From assembly GCF_022479115.1 (NCBI RefSeq), contig NZ_CP092497.1, positions 310,001 through 374,000 on the forward strand: 64,000 nt of DNA. Reading direction: 5' to 3'. A program made the position numbers and the translations under genes. A model generated the notes under the pieces. The model had not been told where the DNA came from and ran no database searches. It was given only the letters and a program-made list of their open reading frames with translations. The DNA comes from Amycolatopsis sp. EV170708-02-1 (GTDB taxonomy: Bacteria > Actinomycetota > Actinomycetes > Mycobacteriales > Pseudonocardiaceae). Positions 56,870-64,000 of this stretch are shown one piece after another. Position 1 is the stretch's first letter; every line of letters starts with the position of its first letter.

Positions 56870-58275
56870 GGTGTCCTATCCACTTTCCGCCGCCGCTCTA
56901 CCGGCGGTCTCGTCTTGAACTTGGCGATGAGGGTGAGCGCCGGGGCGGTGGCGATCGTCGACACCAGCGTCATGATCACGAGCATCGCGAACACGGCCGG
57001 GCTGATCACCTTCAGCTGGAGGCCGACGTTGAGCACCACCAGTTCCGTCAGCCCCCGGCAGTTCATCAGCGCCCCGAGGGACAGCGATTCGCGCCAGCCG
57101 ACCCCGGTCAGCCGCGCCGCCGTCGTGCTGCCCACCCACTTCCCGAACACCGCCACCGCTGTGATCAGCACGGTCCAGAGCCACAGCGACCCGGAACCGA
57201 GCAGGCTGAACTCGGTGTGCAGCCCGGTGTAGGCGAAGAAGAGCGGCAGCAGCAACGTCAGGGTCACGCTGCCGAGCTTCCCGGCGGCGCGGGCGACGAC
57301 CGGCTCCTTCCTCGGCGCGATCACCCCGAAGAGGAAGGCGCCGAAGATCGCGTGGATGCCGATCTCGTTGGTGGCCAGCGCCGACAGCATGATCCCGCCG
57401 AGCAGGATCGCGAGCACCGCGGATTCCGGCACGCGCGCGAGCACCTTGGCCAGCAGCGGCTTGACGACGTAGATCATCGCCACGACGAACACCAGGGTGA
57501 GCCCGACGGTCAGGAAGACCTCCGACGGCGTCCCGCCCTGGCTGACGGCGACCACCACGGCCAGCAGGCACCAGGCGGCGACGTCGTCGACGGCGGCGCA
57601 GGTGAGCGCGAGCGCGCCCAGCGGTGTCTTCGCGAGGCCGCGGTCTGTCAGGATCCGCGCCAGCACCGGGAACGCCGTCACGCTCATGGAGACCGCGATG
57701 AACAGGCCGAAGGCGAGGAAGCCGACGTCACCGCCGAAGGCCGGGTACATGCCGAGCGCGAGCACGATGCCGCAGACCATCGGCAGCGCGATGCTGACCT
57801 GGCTGACGGTCACCGCGGTGAACCCGCGCCGCCGCACCGCGTCGAGGTCGATCTCGGAACCGACCAGGTACATGAAGAAGATCAGACCCAGCTGCGACAG
57901 GATGTTGATCGCCGAGACCACCCCGCCGGGGAACAGCCAGCCGAACGCGGCCGGCCAGACGATCCCGAACAGCGACGGCCCCAGGAGGATGCCGGCGACG
58001 ATCTCGCCGATCACCGCGGGCTGGCCGAGCCGCCGGGCCAGGACACCCGCCAGATGGCAGGCGCCCAGGATCACCGGAAGCGCGACCAGCAGGCGCGCGT
58101 AGGTGTCGGGCCCGCTGCCCGCGGCCTTGGCCCCAGTGCCCGCGACGGGCGCGTAGGCCGATCCCAGGCCGAGCACCACGACGACGACCGCCACCGGAAC
58201 CGCGATCAGCGCGGCCCCGACGACGATCCGGCGCAATGTGATACGCCCGGATCGCTCCTGTACAGCCGATTCCAT
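56866..58275 (-). CDS. Kef-type cation/proton antiporter
   Basis: Protein of 469 aa, CPA2/KefB-like. About 12 membrane helices, with the extended-motif region LARRLGQPAVIGEIVAGILL, GPSLFGIVWPAAF, LGLIFFMYLVGSEIDLDAVR, ALTCAAVDDVAAWCLLAVVV (the acidic pair of the ion site) and MNCRGLTELVVLNVGL. No C-terminal Rossmann (TrkA-N) domain. In natural-product clusters such antiporters serve as self-resistance or export pumps; this one lies inside the operon between oxygenase and hydrolase genes. Confidence 0.92.
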   Translation of the reverse strand: MESAVQERSGRITLRRIVVGAALIAVPVAVVVVVLGLGSAYAPVAGTGAKAAGSGPDTYARLLVALPVILGACHLAGVLARRLGQPAVIGEIVAGILLGPSLFGIVWPAAFGWLFPGGVVSAINILSQLGLIFFMYLVGSEIDLDAVRRRGFTAVTVSQVSIALPMVCGIVLALGMYPAFGGDVGFLAFGLFIAVSMSVTAFPVLARILTDRGLAKTPLGALALTCAAVDDVAAWCLLAVVVAVSQGGTPSEVFLTVGLTLVFVVAMIYVVKPLLAKVLARVPESAVLAILLGGIMLSALATNEIGIHAIFGAFLFGVIAPRKEPVVARAAGKLGSVTLTLLLPLFFAYTGLHTEFSLLGSGSLWLWTVLITAVAVFGKWVGSTTAARLTGVGWRESLSLGALMNCRGLTELVVLNVGLQLKVISPAVFAMLVIMTLVSTIATAPALTLIAKFKTRPPVERRRKVDRTP

Positions 58276-59097
58276 CTAGTCTCCTTGAGCGGCACGCAGT
58301 TCCAGCGTGCAGCATTTGACGCTCCCGCCCGCCTTGAGCAATTCGGACAGGTCGGCGCCGATCGGTTCGAAACCGTGTTCCCTCAGTTGCGCGGTCAGCT
58401 CGGTGGCCGCCTGCGGGAGCACGACGTGCTTGCTGTCGGAGACGGCGTTGAGGCCGAACACGGACGCGTCGGCTTCGGAAGCCAGGATCGCGTCGGGGTA
58501 AAGCTCCTTCAGCAGCAGACGACTGTCCTCGGAGAACGCCCCCGGGTAGTACATGACCGTGTCTTCGTCGAGGACGGCGAGTGCCGTGTCGAGGTGGTAG
58601 TACCGCGGGTCGATCAGCGTCAGCTTGGTCACCGGACGGCCGAAGAACTCGCGGGATTCGTTGTGCGCCTCCGGGTTCGTGCGGAACCCGGTGCCGGCGA
58701 GGATCGTCTTCCCGGCGACGAGATAGTCGCCTTCCCCCTCGTTGACCCATTGCGCCTGCCGCACGTAGCGGTATCCGTTGTCGCGGAACCACTTGAGATA
58801 CGCGTCGGACTCCCCTGCCCGCTGCACGTGGTGGAACCGCGCCACGAGCACCTGCCCGTCGACCACGGTGGCGCCGTTGGCCGCGAACACCATGTCGGGC
58901 AGGCCGGGCAGCGGATCGAGCAGCTCGACGCGATGCCCCAGGTCGGCGTACAGATCACGCAGCCACTCCCACTGCGCGATGGCCAGCTCGGTGTCCGTCG
59001 GCTTCTTCGGGTCCATCCAGGGGTTGATCGAGTACTCGACGTCGAAATACGTCGGTCTGACCATCAGGTAGTGCCGTTGGGTGGCAGTCCGTGACAC
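58276..59097 (-). CDS. Dimethylarginine dimethylaminohydrolase-like (guanidino-modifying) enzyme
   Basis: Protein of 273 aa of the pentein superfamily: RHYLMVRPTYFDVEYSINPW, FAANGATVVDGQVLVARFHH, acidic residue in NEGEGDYLVAGKTILAGTGF, catalytic His in YYHLDTALAVLDEDTVMYY, nucleophile Cys in GGSVKCCTLELRA. The set Glu-His-Cys is complete, so it is likely active on arginine, methylarginine or a guanidino intermediate (hydrolysis to citrulline-like product, or amidino transfer). It ends adjacent to the antiporter start. Confidence 0.9.
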   Translation of the reverse strand: MSRTATQRHYLMVRPTYFDVEYSINPWMDPKKPTDTELAIAQWEWLRDLYADLGHRVELLDPLPGLPDMVFAANGATVVDGQVLVARFHHVQRAGESDAYLKWFRDNGYRYVRQAQWVNEGEGDYLVAGKTILAGTGFRTNPEAHNESREFFGRPVTKLTLIDPRYYHLDTALAVLDEDTVMYYPGAFSEDSRLLLKELYPDAILASEADASVFGLNAVSDSKHVVLPQAATELTAQLREHGFEPIGADLSELLKAGGSVKCCTLELRAAQGD

Positions 59098-59177
59098 GCT
59101 TCCTCCACGCGGTTTTGGGCGTCTTCCGCCACCGAGCCCTTGGGTGTGGGTCCGGTTTCGTCGAACAGGATCCGGTG

Positions 59178-60431
59178 CTACTTCTGGGTTTCGGAGAGTT
59201 TGACCTCGATCTTCCCGGCTAGGTCGTTCGCGTTGCGCATGGCTTCGTCGAAGGACGCGCCGAGTGCGCCGATGCCGCCGAAGATGTTGTTGCCGAGCGG
59301 CGGGCGCTTGATCAGGTCACCCGGCTTGGCGAAGATCTTGAGGTAGTACAAGGCTTCCGATTCGTTCACCGCGGGCGGGACCTCGATCGAGGCGATCACC
59401 CCGCCCGGGCAGATCAGGCACATCGCGGCGGTGTGCAATCCGGTCGGGCTGAAGTGGTGGACATCCGGCCGGACACCGCGGGAGACGTCCATGAGCCCCC
59501 TGATCGGGTCGTAGCCGGCCGAAAGCCGTGCCATGTGGTCGAGTCCGCCGCCGCCCGGCCGCACGGCGATCTCCAGCAGGAACGGTTTTCCCTGATGGAA
59601 ACGGACTTCGGCGTGCAGCGCGCCGCGGGTGAGGCCCTGTGCTCGCACACCGGCGGCCACTACCGCGTGCACCTCGGCCACCTGCTCGGCGGTGAGCGAC
59701 GTGGGCGCGTGGTGCACGTCGTCGTCGAAGGTCTCCCCCTCCGAAGTGACCCTGTCCACAATGGAACCGAGGTAGACCTCGTCGTCCCAGGCGACCGCTT
59801 CGATGAGATGCTCGTGACCGTCCAGAAAGGACTCGACGAGCAGGCCGTGCGGGCCGAGGTCCAGCCCTTCGGCCTCCATGTTGTACCAGGACATCCCGTC
59901 GATGCCTTCGCGTGCCTGCGCGTAGCGTTCCCGCATCTTGTCTTCGTCGTCGACCCGGAAGACGAAGTTGCTCGCCGCGCCGAGGGTCGGCTTGAGGATC
60001 ACCGGATAGCCGAAGTCCTCGGCCGCCCGCAGGGCCGCGTCGAGGTCTTCGACGAACCGGTAGTCCGGATGCGCGGCCCCGCCCTTCTCGTGCGCCTGCC
60101 GCATGATCAGCTTGTTCCGGCTGGTCCGCGCCGCGTCGGCACCGATACCCGGCAGGCCGAGCGCTTCGGCGACCGCGGCGACCAGGACGACCCCGGACTC
60201 GGAGAAGGTGAGCACACCGTCGAAGGATTCTTCCGCGTGCCAGGCCTTCGCGTGCCGGATCAGGTCGTCGATGTGGTTGCTGCCGGCGATCCGGTAGCGA
60301 TCCGACGGCCAGAGATCCTCGGTGCCGATCCCGTTGAGCACGTACAGCACCCCGCCGAAGTCCTCGATCTGCTGGTACCGGGGCAGGTAGTAGTAGGAGT
60401 TCTGGCTGGCTTCCAGCGCGAGCAGTTTCAC
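59178..60431 (-). CDS. ATP-grasp amino-acid/peptide ligase
   Basis: Protein of 417 aa, GTG 60431 (overlap GTGA with the FAD gene stop). ATP-grasp core: YPVILKPTLGAASNFVFRVD, GLLVESFLDGHEHLIEAVAW, ALHAEVRFHQGKPFLLEIAV followed by RPGGGGLDHM. The final metal-binding motif reads EIAVRPGGG rather than the usual ExNxR, so the Asn is replaced; activity would need checking. Related to BacD/DdaF/carnosine-synthase-like ligases that form amide bonds with unactivated amino acids. The C-terminal 90 residues (GVIASIEVPPAVNESEALYY, then PGDLIKRPP) form the usual beta-barrel cap. Confidence 0.87.
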   Translation of the reverse strand: MKLLALEASQNSYYYLPRYQQIEDFGGVLYVLNGIGTEDLWPSDRYRIAGSNHIDDLIRHAKAWHAEESFDGVLTFSESGVVLVAAVAEALGLPGIGADAARTSRNKLIMRQAHEKGGAAHPDYRFVEDLDAALRAAEDFGYPVILKPTLGAASNFVFRVDDEDKMRERYAQAREGIDGMSWYNMEAEGLDLGPHGLLVESFLDGHEHLIEAVAWDDEVYLGSIVDRVTSEGETFDDDVHHAPTSLTAEQVAEVHAVVAAGVRAQGLTRGALHAEVRFHQGKPFLLEIAVRPGGGGLDHMARLSAGYDPIRGLMDVSRGVRPDVHHFSPTGLHTAAMCLICPGGVIASIEVPPAVNESEALYYLKIFAKPGDLIKRPPLGNNIFGGIGALGASFDEAMRNANDLAGKIEVKLSETQK

Positions 60432-61585
60432 GACACACCTCGTAGGGCAGGACGGATCGGGTGGGCACCGCCCGCTCGCACGAGCGGCCGGTCGAGCGGT
60501 TCGAGCCCGGTCCGGACCGGGTCGGCGCCGGTCAGGCGCGCGGCCAGGGACCGGGCGATCAGCGGCGCGAATTTGAACGACGAGCCGCCGCACGCCGCGT
60601 AGGACAGGACCCGGTCGCCGAGGACGGCGAGCATCGGGCCGAGGGTGGAGCGCCGGGCCAGGTAGTGACAGTCCCGGGTGTCGACCAGCCAATCCCGGCG
60701 GAAACCCGGGATCAGCGCGGCGAACGTGTCGATCAGGTGCTCACGCCACCACGAGGGCACGGTGGCGCCGCCGATCTCGTCGACGACGCGGCACGCGCTC
60801 GCGGCGCTGAGCTTCAACGGCGTCCCGGCGACGGGCGGCACCAGCCACGCGCCGCCCGCCGAGCCGAGCGAGGTGATCGCCGGAGTGGCGGCCCACGCGG
60901 CGGCGTCGGCGGGTGGGACGTCGCAGTAGAGCATCGTTTGCCGGTGCAGCACGAGCTCCCTGGACAGCGCCGGGGCCAGCAGTTCCCTGGACCACGGGCC
61001 CGCCGCCACCAGGACGGCGTCGCCGCGAAGGATCGCGCCATCGGCCAGCCGGACCTCCGCCCGGTCGGCGTCGATCCCGATCACCTTGCGGTGCGGGTGG
61101 AGTTCCGCGTTCGCGTGCCACCGCAGGCGGGTGGCGCACGCCGTCAGCACCCGGTCGGCGAGCAGGACCCCGGCCTGCGCCTCGAAGACCGCGCCCGTCC
61201 CCGGCACGAACCCGGCGTGCGGGAATTCCCCGGCGAGTTCGTCCGCGCCGAGCACTTCGGCCTTCGATCCCGCCGCGGCCACCAGATCCCGCGCGGCCGC
61301 CGCCTCGTCCGGCGGCATCGCGGTGAGCGCGCCGACCTGTTCGTAGAACGACGTGGACAACGAGTGCTCCAGTTCGAGCCACGCGTGATGCGCGCCGACC
61401 GCGGCCGCGGTGGCCGCGGGGTCGCCGGGATGCACCGCGCGCAGCACGCGGTGCCGGTCGAACGAGGTCGCGCCGGAGAACGGGATGTCCGCCTGGTCGG
61501 CGAGCACCACTTCATGCCCGGCGGACACGCACTCCAGCGCCGTCAGCAGTGCGATGACGCCGCCGCCCGCGAGCACGACTCGCAT
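60428..61585 (-). CDS. FAD-dependent amine/amino-acid oxidase (DAO family)
   Basis: Protein of 385 aa, ATG 61585 with GGGGAAG 4 nt upstream; a longer frame to 61630 is unsupported. DAO fold: VVLAGGGVIALLTALECVSA (GxGxxG with Ala at the last Gly), HRVLRAVHPGDPAATAAAV, GDAVLVAAGPWSRELLAPAL, YAACGGSSFKFAPLIARSLA. Resembles sarcosine oxidase/MTOX and DadA-type flavoenzymes. It would oxidise a C-N bond of the intermediate in this pathway. Translationally coupled to the ATP-grasp gene. Confidence 0.87.
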   Translation of the reverse strand: MRVVLAGGGVIALLTALECVSAGHEVVLADQADIPFSGATSFDRHRVLRAVHPGDPAATAAAVGAHHAWLELEHSLSTSFYEQVGALTAMPPDEAAAARDLVAAAGSKAEVLGADELAGEFPHAGFVPGTGAVFEAQAGVLLADRVLTACATRLRWHANAELHPHRKVIGIDADRAEVRLADGAILRGDAVLVAAGPWSRELLAPALSRELVLHRQTMLYCDVPPADAAAWAATPAITSLGSAGGAWLVPPVAGTPLKLSAASACRVVDEIGGATVPSWWREHLIDTFAALIPGFRRDWLVDTRDCHYLARRSTLGPMLAVLGDRVLSYAACGGSSFKFAPLIARSLAARLTGADPVRTGLEPLDRPLVRAGGAHPIRPALRGVS

Positions 61586-61676
61586 GGTCTTCCCCGTTCG
61601 TTCGGGCACCACGAGGTACCCGGACGCCACTGCTGGGACGGTGGCATCCGGGCCTTACCCCCGTTGGGCAAGGATT

Positions 61677-63244
61677 TCAGGAGGCGCGCGGGGTCACGAA
61701 CGTGTCGTTGATGACGTAGCCGTCGAGGCCGTACGTCTCCCCGTACTCGATGAGATCGCTGGTGCGGTTGAGGAAACCGCGCCCGTTGTTGTTCAGCGAG
61801 GTGTTGCACAGCACGCTGAACCCGGTCTGCTCGCGGAACGCTTCGAGCAGGTCGGTGATGCCGGCGTTGCGCTCCCGCGTCACCGTCTGAGTGCGCGCGG
61901 TCCCGTCGACGTGCGTGATGGCCTTCAACTCGTCCGAGGTGACGTGGTTGAAGTACAGCATGTACGGATCCTGCACCGAGCCGACGAACCATTTGGGTGC
62001 GTCGGATTCCAGCGCGATCGGGGCGATCGGGCGGTAGTCCTCGCGGCGCTTGATCTTGTTGAGCCGCACCGTGGTGTCCACGGTGAACGGCGCGGCCAGG
62101 ATCGACCGGTTGCCCAGCGCCCGCGGGCCCATCTCGTACCGGCCGCGGGCCCAGCCGATGATGTTGCCGTCCTTGAGGTACTTCGCGACCTCACTCGCCA
62201 CGAGCGGCCGCGTCTCGTACTTCGCGGGATCCGGGACGACGTCCTCGACGAAGTTCTCCCCCGCGTAGACGTCCCATTCGATGGTCGCCTGTCCGGTGTA
62301 GAACCATTGCGCGTCGATGGCCGTGCCCAGCGCGGAACCGCTGTCGTTGGGACACGGCGGCACGAACACCGAGGAGAACAGGCCGCTCTCGCGCCACAAC
62401 CGGTTCCAGTCGCAGTTCAGGCCGCAGCCGCCGGAGATCAGCAGCGGCAGGCCTTCGGTCAGGTTCTTCTCCGCGTAGTCGTAGAACCGGTTGAAGATGG
62501 CCTGCGAGTGCTTCGCCGCCGCGTTGCGGTATTCCTGCGACCAGACGCCGGCGTTGTACAGATGGGACCAGGACATCTCCTCTTTGGACAGACCGAGGAT
62601 GATGCCGTCGCGGTCGAGGATGAAGTCGATGGTCTTCTGCTCGTCCGGCGTGAGCGGGCCCGGCTCGGCGAACCCGGTCAGCGCCATCTGCTTGCCGGCG
62701 TCGTTGAACCGGAACTTCCCCTTGCCCAGCGGGAAACCCGGGTCCGCCAGCGCGAAGAGGTACGCGTACTTCGCGCCGGGGTCGGTCAGGACGTGCTGCA
62801 GGTGGGTGGCCTCGCCGCGCTCGTCGATCCGGTAGAAGTCACCGATGTTCCCTTCCCACACCAGGGAGTAGTACGCCTGGCCGGGTGCCGCGGGGGCCAT
62901 CCCGAGGGAGGTGTAGATATGCGAGCGCTCGTGGGTGGAGGAGAAGTAGCGCACGTCCTTGCCGAAGAACCTGCCCGCCTCATCGGAGATCGCGCCCTCG
63001 CCGACACCGAAGTACCCGGTGCGCGACGGCGGTTCCACCGAGAACTCCCCTTGACCCAGCCGCCGAGCGCGACCACGTCGGGCTGCTTGTCGAGCATGCC
63101 CGCCGCGCGCGCCATCAGCTCGCCGGTGATCCGGTCGTAGCGCGGGTAGTTGTCCTTTTCCGACTCCAGCGCGAACAGCAGCTTGCCGTCCTCGATCGCC
63201 ACGATCCCGCCATCGTGGCCCTCCTTCATCGACAGAATCAGCAT
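61677..63244 (-). pseudogene. O-carbamoyltransferase (TobZ/NodU-like), one frameshift
   Basis: Two frames together give about 522 aa. Frame 1 from ATG 63244 reads MLILSMKEGHDGGIVAIEDG, LLFALESEKDNYPRYDRITG, PDVVALGGWVKG and is then lost. Frame 2 continues with FSVEPPSRTGYFGVGEGAIS, VRYFSSTHERSHIYTSLGMA and the C-terminal ISGGCGLNCDWNRLWRESGL, PPCPNDSGSALGTAIDA, RYEMGPRALGNRSILAAPFT. Histidines of the carbamate site (GHDGG, THERSH) are kept. The break is at a G4 tract (plus-strand CCCC near 63047-63050); one extra G restores frame. First gene of the operon. Either a homopolymer sequencing error or a slip-prone regulatory site. It would carbamoylate a hydroxyl of the product. Confidence 0.88.
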
Positions 63245-63331
63245 TGTGTCACCGAATTTCGCTCGCCTTCATTCGTCGACTCATTCAAGCCGCGCGGCCC
63301 GTTGACCGGAAGCGCCGCGCGGCGAGAACAA

Positions 63332-64000
63332 TCAACCTTCGGACGAGCCTCCCGGCAGGGTGCGCACGGCCTCGTGGCGCAGCGATTCGAACGCGTTCTT
63401 CCGCGCCCGGTGGCCCGCCATCGGGACGGCGGCGGCGAACGGTCCGGGCTCCCGCTGCCGTTCGGAGGCGAACGCGCTGACCAACCGGGAGACCGCGTAG
63501 CGGCCGGCGACGTTGGCGCGCTGGAGAAGTCCGGCGTCCACCACGGACTCGAGGAGTTCGTCGGCGGTCTCGATCATGATGCCCATCGCCGCGGCGACGC
63601 CGATCGACGTCGTCCAGCCCGCCCCGCTCTGCCCGAAGTGGTGGACGGCCTCCCGCTCGGTGGGCGAAAGGTGTTCGTACGCCGCGGTGAACCGGTCCCG
63701 CACGTTGACATCACCGACACAGAGGCTGTCCATGAGCCGTTCACGATCGGCGAGCTGGCCCGCCGTGTACGCGATCGCCCATTCCGGGCGGGCGGCGATC
63801 TTGCGGCCGACGATGTTGATCGCCAGCGGGAGATCCCCGCACAGTTCGGCGATCGTGTCGGTGGCGTCGTGCTCCGCCCGCACCCGGGCCGGTCCGGCGA
63901 TCCGGCCGATCAAGGCCATCGATTCCTTGCGGGAAAACGTATCCAGCTCGACACGGTTCGTGTCCTCCAGGCCGAGCAGCCGCGCGCGGCTGGTCACCAC
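63332..64000 (-). CDS. NB-ARC regulator (AfsR/SARP-like), partial
   Basis: Only the C-terminal 222 residues are in the window; the N-terminal part lies beyond base 64000. The end of an NB-ARC domain is visible: VVTSRARLLGLEDTNRVELD, FSRKESMALIGRIAG, LCGDLPLAINIVGRKIA (GLPLA-type), followed by a winged-helix part (LMDSLCVGDVNVRDRFTAAY, LSPTEREAVHHFGQSG). No TPR array follows, so it ends shortly after the ARC2/winged helix. Position 87 bp upstream of the operon and same direction suggest it is the pathway-specific activator. Confidence 0.82.
   Translation of the reverse strand: MVTSRARLLGLEDTNRVELDTFSRKESMALIGRIAGPARVRAEHDATDTIAELCGDLPLAINIVGRKIAARPEWAIAYTAGQLADRERLMDSLCVGDVNVRDRFTAAYEHLSPTEREAVHHFGQSGAGWTTSIGVAAAMGIMIETADELLESVVDAGLLQRANVAGRYAVSRLVSAFASERQREPGPFAAAVPMAGHRARKNAFESLRHEAVRTLPGGSSEG

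Noticed and set aside
57217..59094. Plus-strand open frame of 625 codons opposite the antiporter and hydrolase genes
   Set aside because: Charged low-complexity translation (many Asp/Arg/His/Gln), typical antisense of membrane-protein codons.
61616..61621. GGGTAC box on the minus strand upstream of the FAD oxidase gene
   Set aside because: No acceptable -35 at 14-17 nt (CCGT); the gene is probably transcribed with the operon from beyond 63244.
1..64000. tRNA, rRNA, insertion sequence or prophage integrase
   Set aside because: None could be recognised on either strand; the island at 11-23 kb therefore has no visible integration module.

Overview
The window is about 64 kb of very GC-rich DNA with actinobacterial hallmarks. 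These include frequent GTG starts, stop/start overlaps of the ATGA or GTGA type, NB-ARC/TPR regulators, DUF4383 and DUF6766 membrane proteins, a ShbA-like sigma factor and STAS anti-anti-sigma proteins. The combination suggests a filamentous actinomycete, probably Pseudonocardiales and possibly Amycolatopsis-like. That placement is inferred from gene style only. No rRNA, tRNA or CRISPR array was seen.

0-11.2 kb is mostly ordinary chromosome: the end of a NarL-type two-component pair, a ChrB-N-like/DUF1232 pair behind a perfect operator-like palindrome, a secreted sugar dehydrogenase with a PKD domain, a secreted GH5 hydrolase, two VOC proteins, an aldo/keto reductase, an isochorismatase-like hydrolase, and a PadR regulator facing a SnoaL-like protein.

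11.2-22.8 kb is a conflict/defence-like island. A minus-strand operon runs TIR protein, ParA/MinD-TIR fusion, small helical protein, 1026-aa double ATPase with a HerA-type second domain, then a 1122-aa protein with a TIR-like head and a degenerate NTPase region. A SEFIR protein with a probable NPCBM-like tail is divergent. Copies of one palindromic repeat family (core GGACGACACGCGTG) sit on both sides of the island. 22.9-30.5 kb continues the signalling theme: a ShbA-like sigma factor, a TIR/NB-ARC/TPR protein, and an XRE/NB-ARC/TPR regulator preceded by two tiny hydrophobic peptide genes with excellent ribosome binding sites.

30.7-55.8 kb looks like a general-stress regulon island: two STAS proteins, PucR regulator, universal stress protein, two YbdK-type carboxylate-amine ligases, Rieske FAD oxidoreductase, haem-oxygenase-like redox enzyme, CDGSH protein, hemerythrin, PhoU-like protein, phosphoesterase, nucleotidyltransferase-BON fusion, aldehyde dehydrogenase, SDR, a truncated catalase and several small membrane proteins. 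Fifteen promoter matches of the sigma-B/sigma-F type (GNTT-like, 14-17 nt, GGGTAN) precede genes here. Eight have the -10 box ending only 8-9 nt before the start codon, which predicts leaderless mRNAs from this sigma factor.

55.8-63.3 kb is a compact minus-strand operon that looks like a small natural-product pathway: carbamoyltransferase (frameshifted as read), FAD amine/amino-acid oxidase, ATP-grasp ligase, dimethylargininase-like hydrolase, Kef-type antiporter and clavaminate-synthase-like oxygenase. Part of an NB-ARC regulator lies at the right edge. Long perfect hairpins recur between genes throughout. Two genes (CocE-type hydrolase, carbamoyltransferase) each need one base to restore frame, the catalase is truncated, and a gene near 36 kb looks decayed.
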